Assembly (NCBI GenBank): GCA_020719045.1
Contig: DYQY01000006.1
Span: 30,898-94,897 of the forward strand
Direction: 5' to 3'
Length of the DNA stretch: 64,000 nucleotides
Origin: Candidatus Termititenax sp.
Lineage (GTDB): Bacteria > Margulisbacteria > Riflemargulisbacteria > GWF2-35-9 > DYQY01
The DNA is not shown here. Positions within the stretch are counted from its first letter, which is position 1. Below are more notes on the stretch, generated by a model. It was not told where the DNA came from. It made no database searches and saw only the letters and a list, made by a program, of their open reading frames with translations.

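Overview
The window is AT-rich bacterial DNA from a motile, probably anaerobic or fermentative organism. The signs are a flagellar switch protein (FliM), chemotaxis proteins (CheA, CheY, CheD), four subunits of an Rnf ferredoxin:NAD oxidoreductase, a vegetative sigma factor and a bactofilin. The order rimO-pgsA-cinA-recA-rny-ymdB is a conserved core cluster also known from Firmicutes. The mix (Rnf, flagellum, type V-A CRISPR repeats, many unrecognised proteins, a giant Ig-repeat protein) suggests an uncultivated candidate phylum such as Margulisbacteria. That placement is inference and is not proved here.

Region 1 (1-1520) is accessory DNA. It holds the distal end of a Cas12a-type (V-A) CRISPR array. 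The last repeat is truncated and runs straight into the 3' part of a broken gene and a tiny overlapping ORF. Then come about 500 bases without a convincing gene, containing a 160-base multi-helix inverted-repeat structure and a run of small palindromic repeats, and then a ParD-like/ParE-like toxin-antitoxin pair.

Region 2 (1527-5799, minus strand) is a tight three-gene operon of unrecognised proteins: an 87-residue coil, a 733-residue charged coiled-coil protein, and a 595-residue beta-rich protein with three copies of a motif at a regular 120-residue period.

Region 3 (5904-17721) is mostly plus-strand housekeeping: rnhA, rfbC (opposite strand), a bactofilin, rnfE-C-D-G, a phosphohexomutase, 5-formyl-THF cyclo-ligase, a ferredoxin, rpoD, cheA, cheY, a membrane protein and tsaC. 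Rnf and the ferredoxin plausibly form one electron-transfer module, but rnfA and rnfB are not in the window. rpoD and cheA are directly adjacent.

Region 4 (17788-20369) is signalling: a lone receiver protein, then a PP2C phosphatase and a STAS protein that look like two parts of a partner-switching pathway.

Region 5 (20517-27351) is metK-rimO-pgsA-cinA-recA-rny-ymdB, with tight or overlapping junctions. rimO appears to start at a non-standard codon.

Region 6 (27332-64000, minus strand) starts, in transcription order, with one uninterrupted reading frame of more than 33.5 kb that is still open at the right edge (at least 11,183 residues). It is followed by cysE, cheD, an HDOD gene and fliM. 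The giant protein is a chain of Ig-like modules with 'DxAGN' signatures, a tandem array of about 1.25 kb super-repeats, a series of acidic Ca-binding-like linkers, one predicted helical island, and a C-terminal fibronectin-like plus FlgD-like tail. It is most likely a secreted or surface adhesin-type protein. No tRNA or rRNA gene and no clear intrinsic terminator was found.
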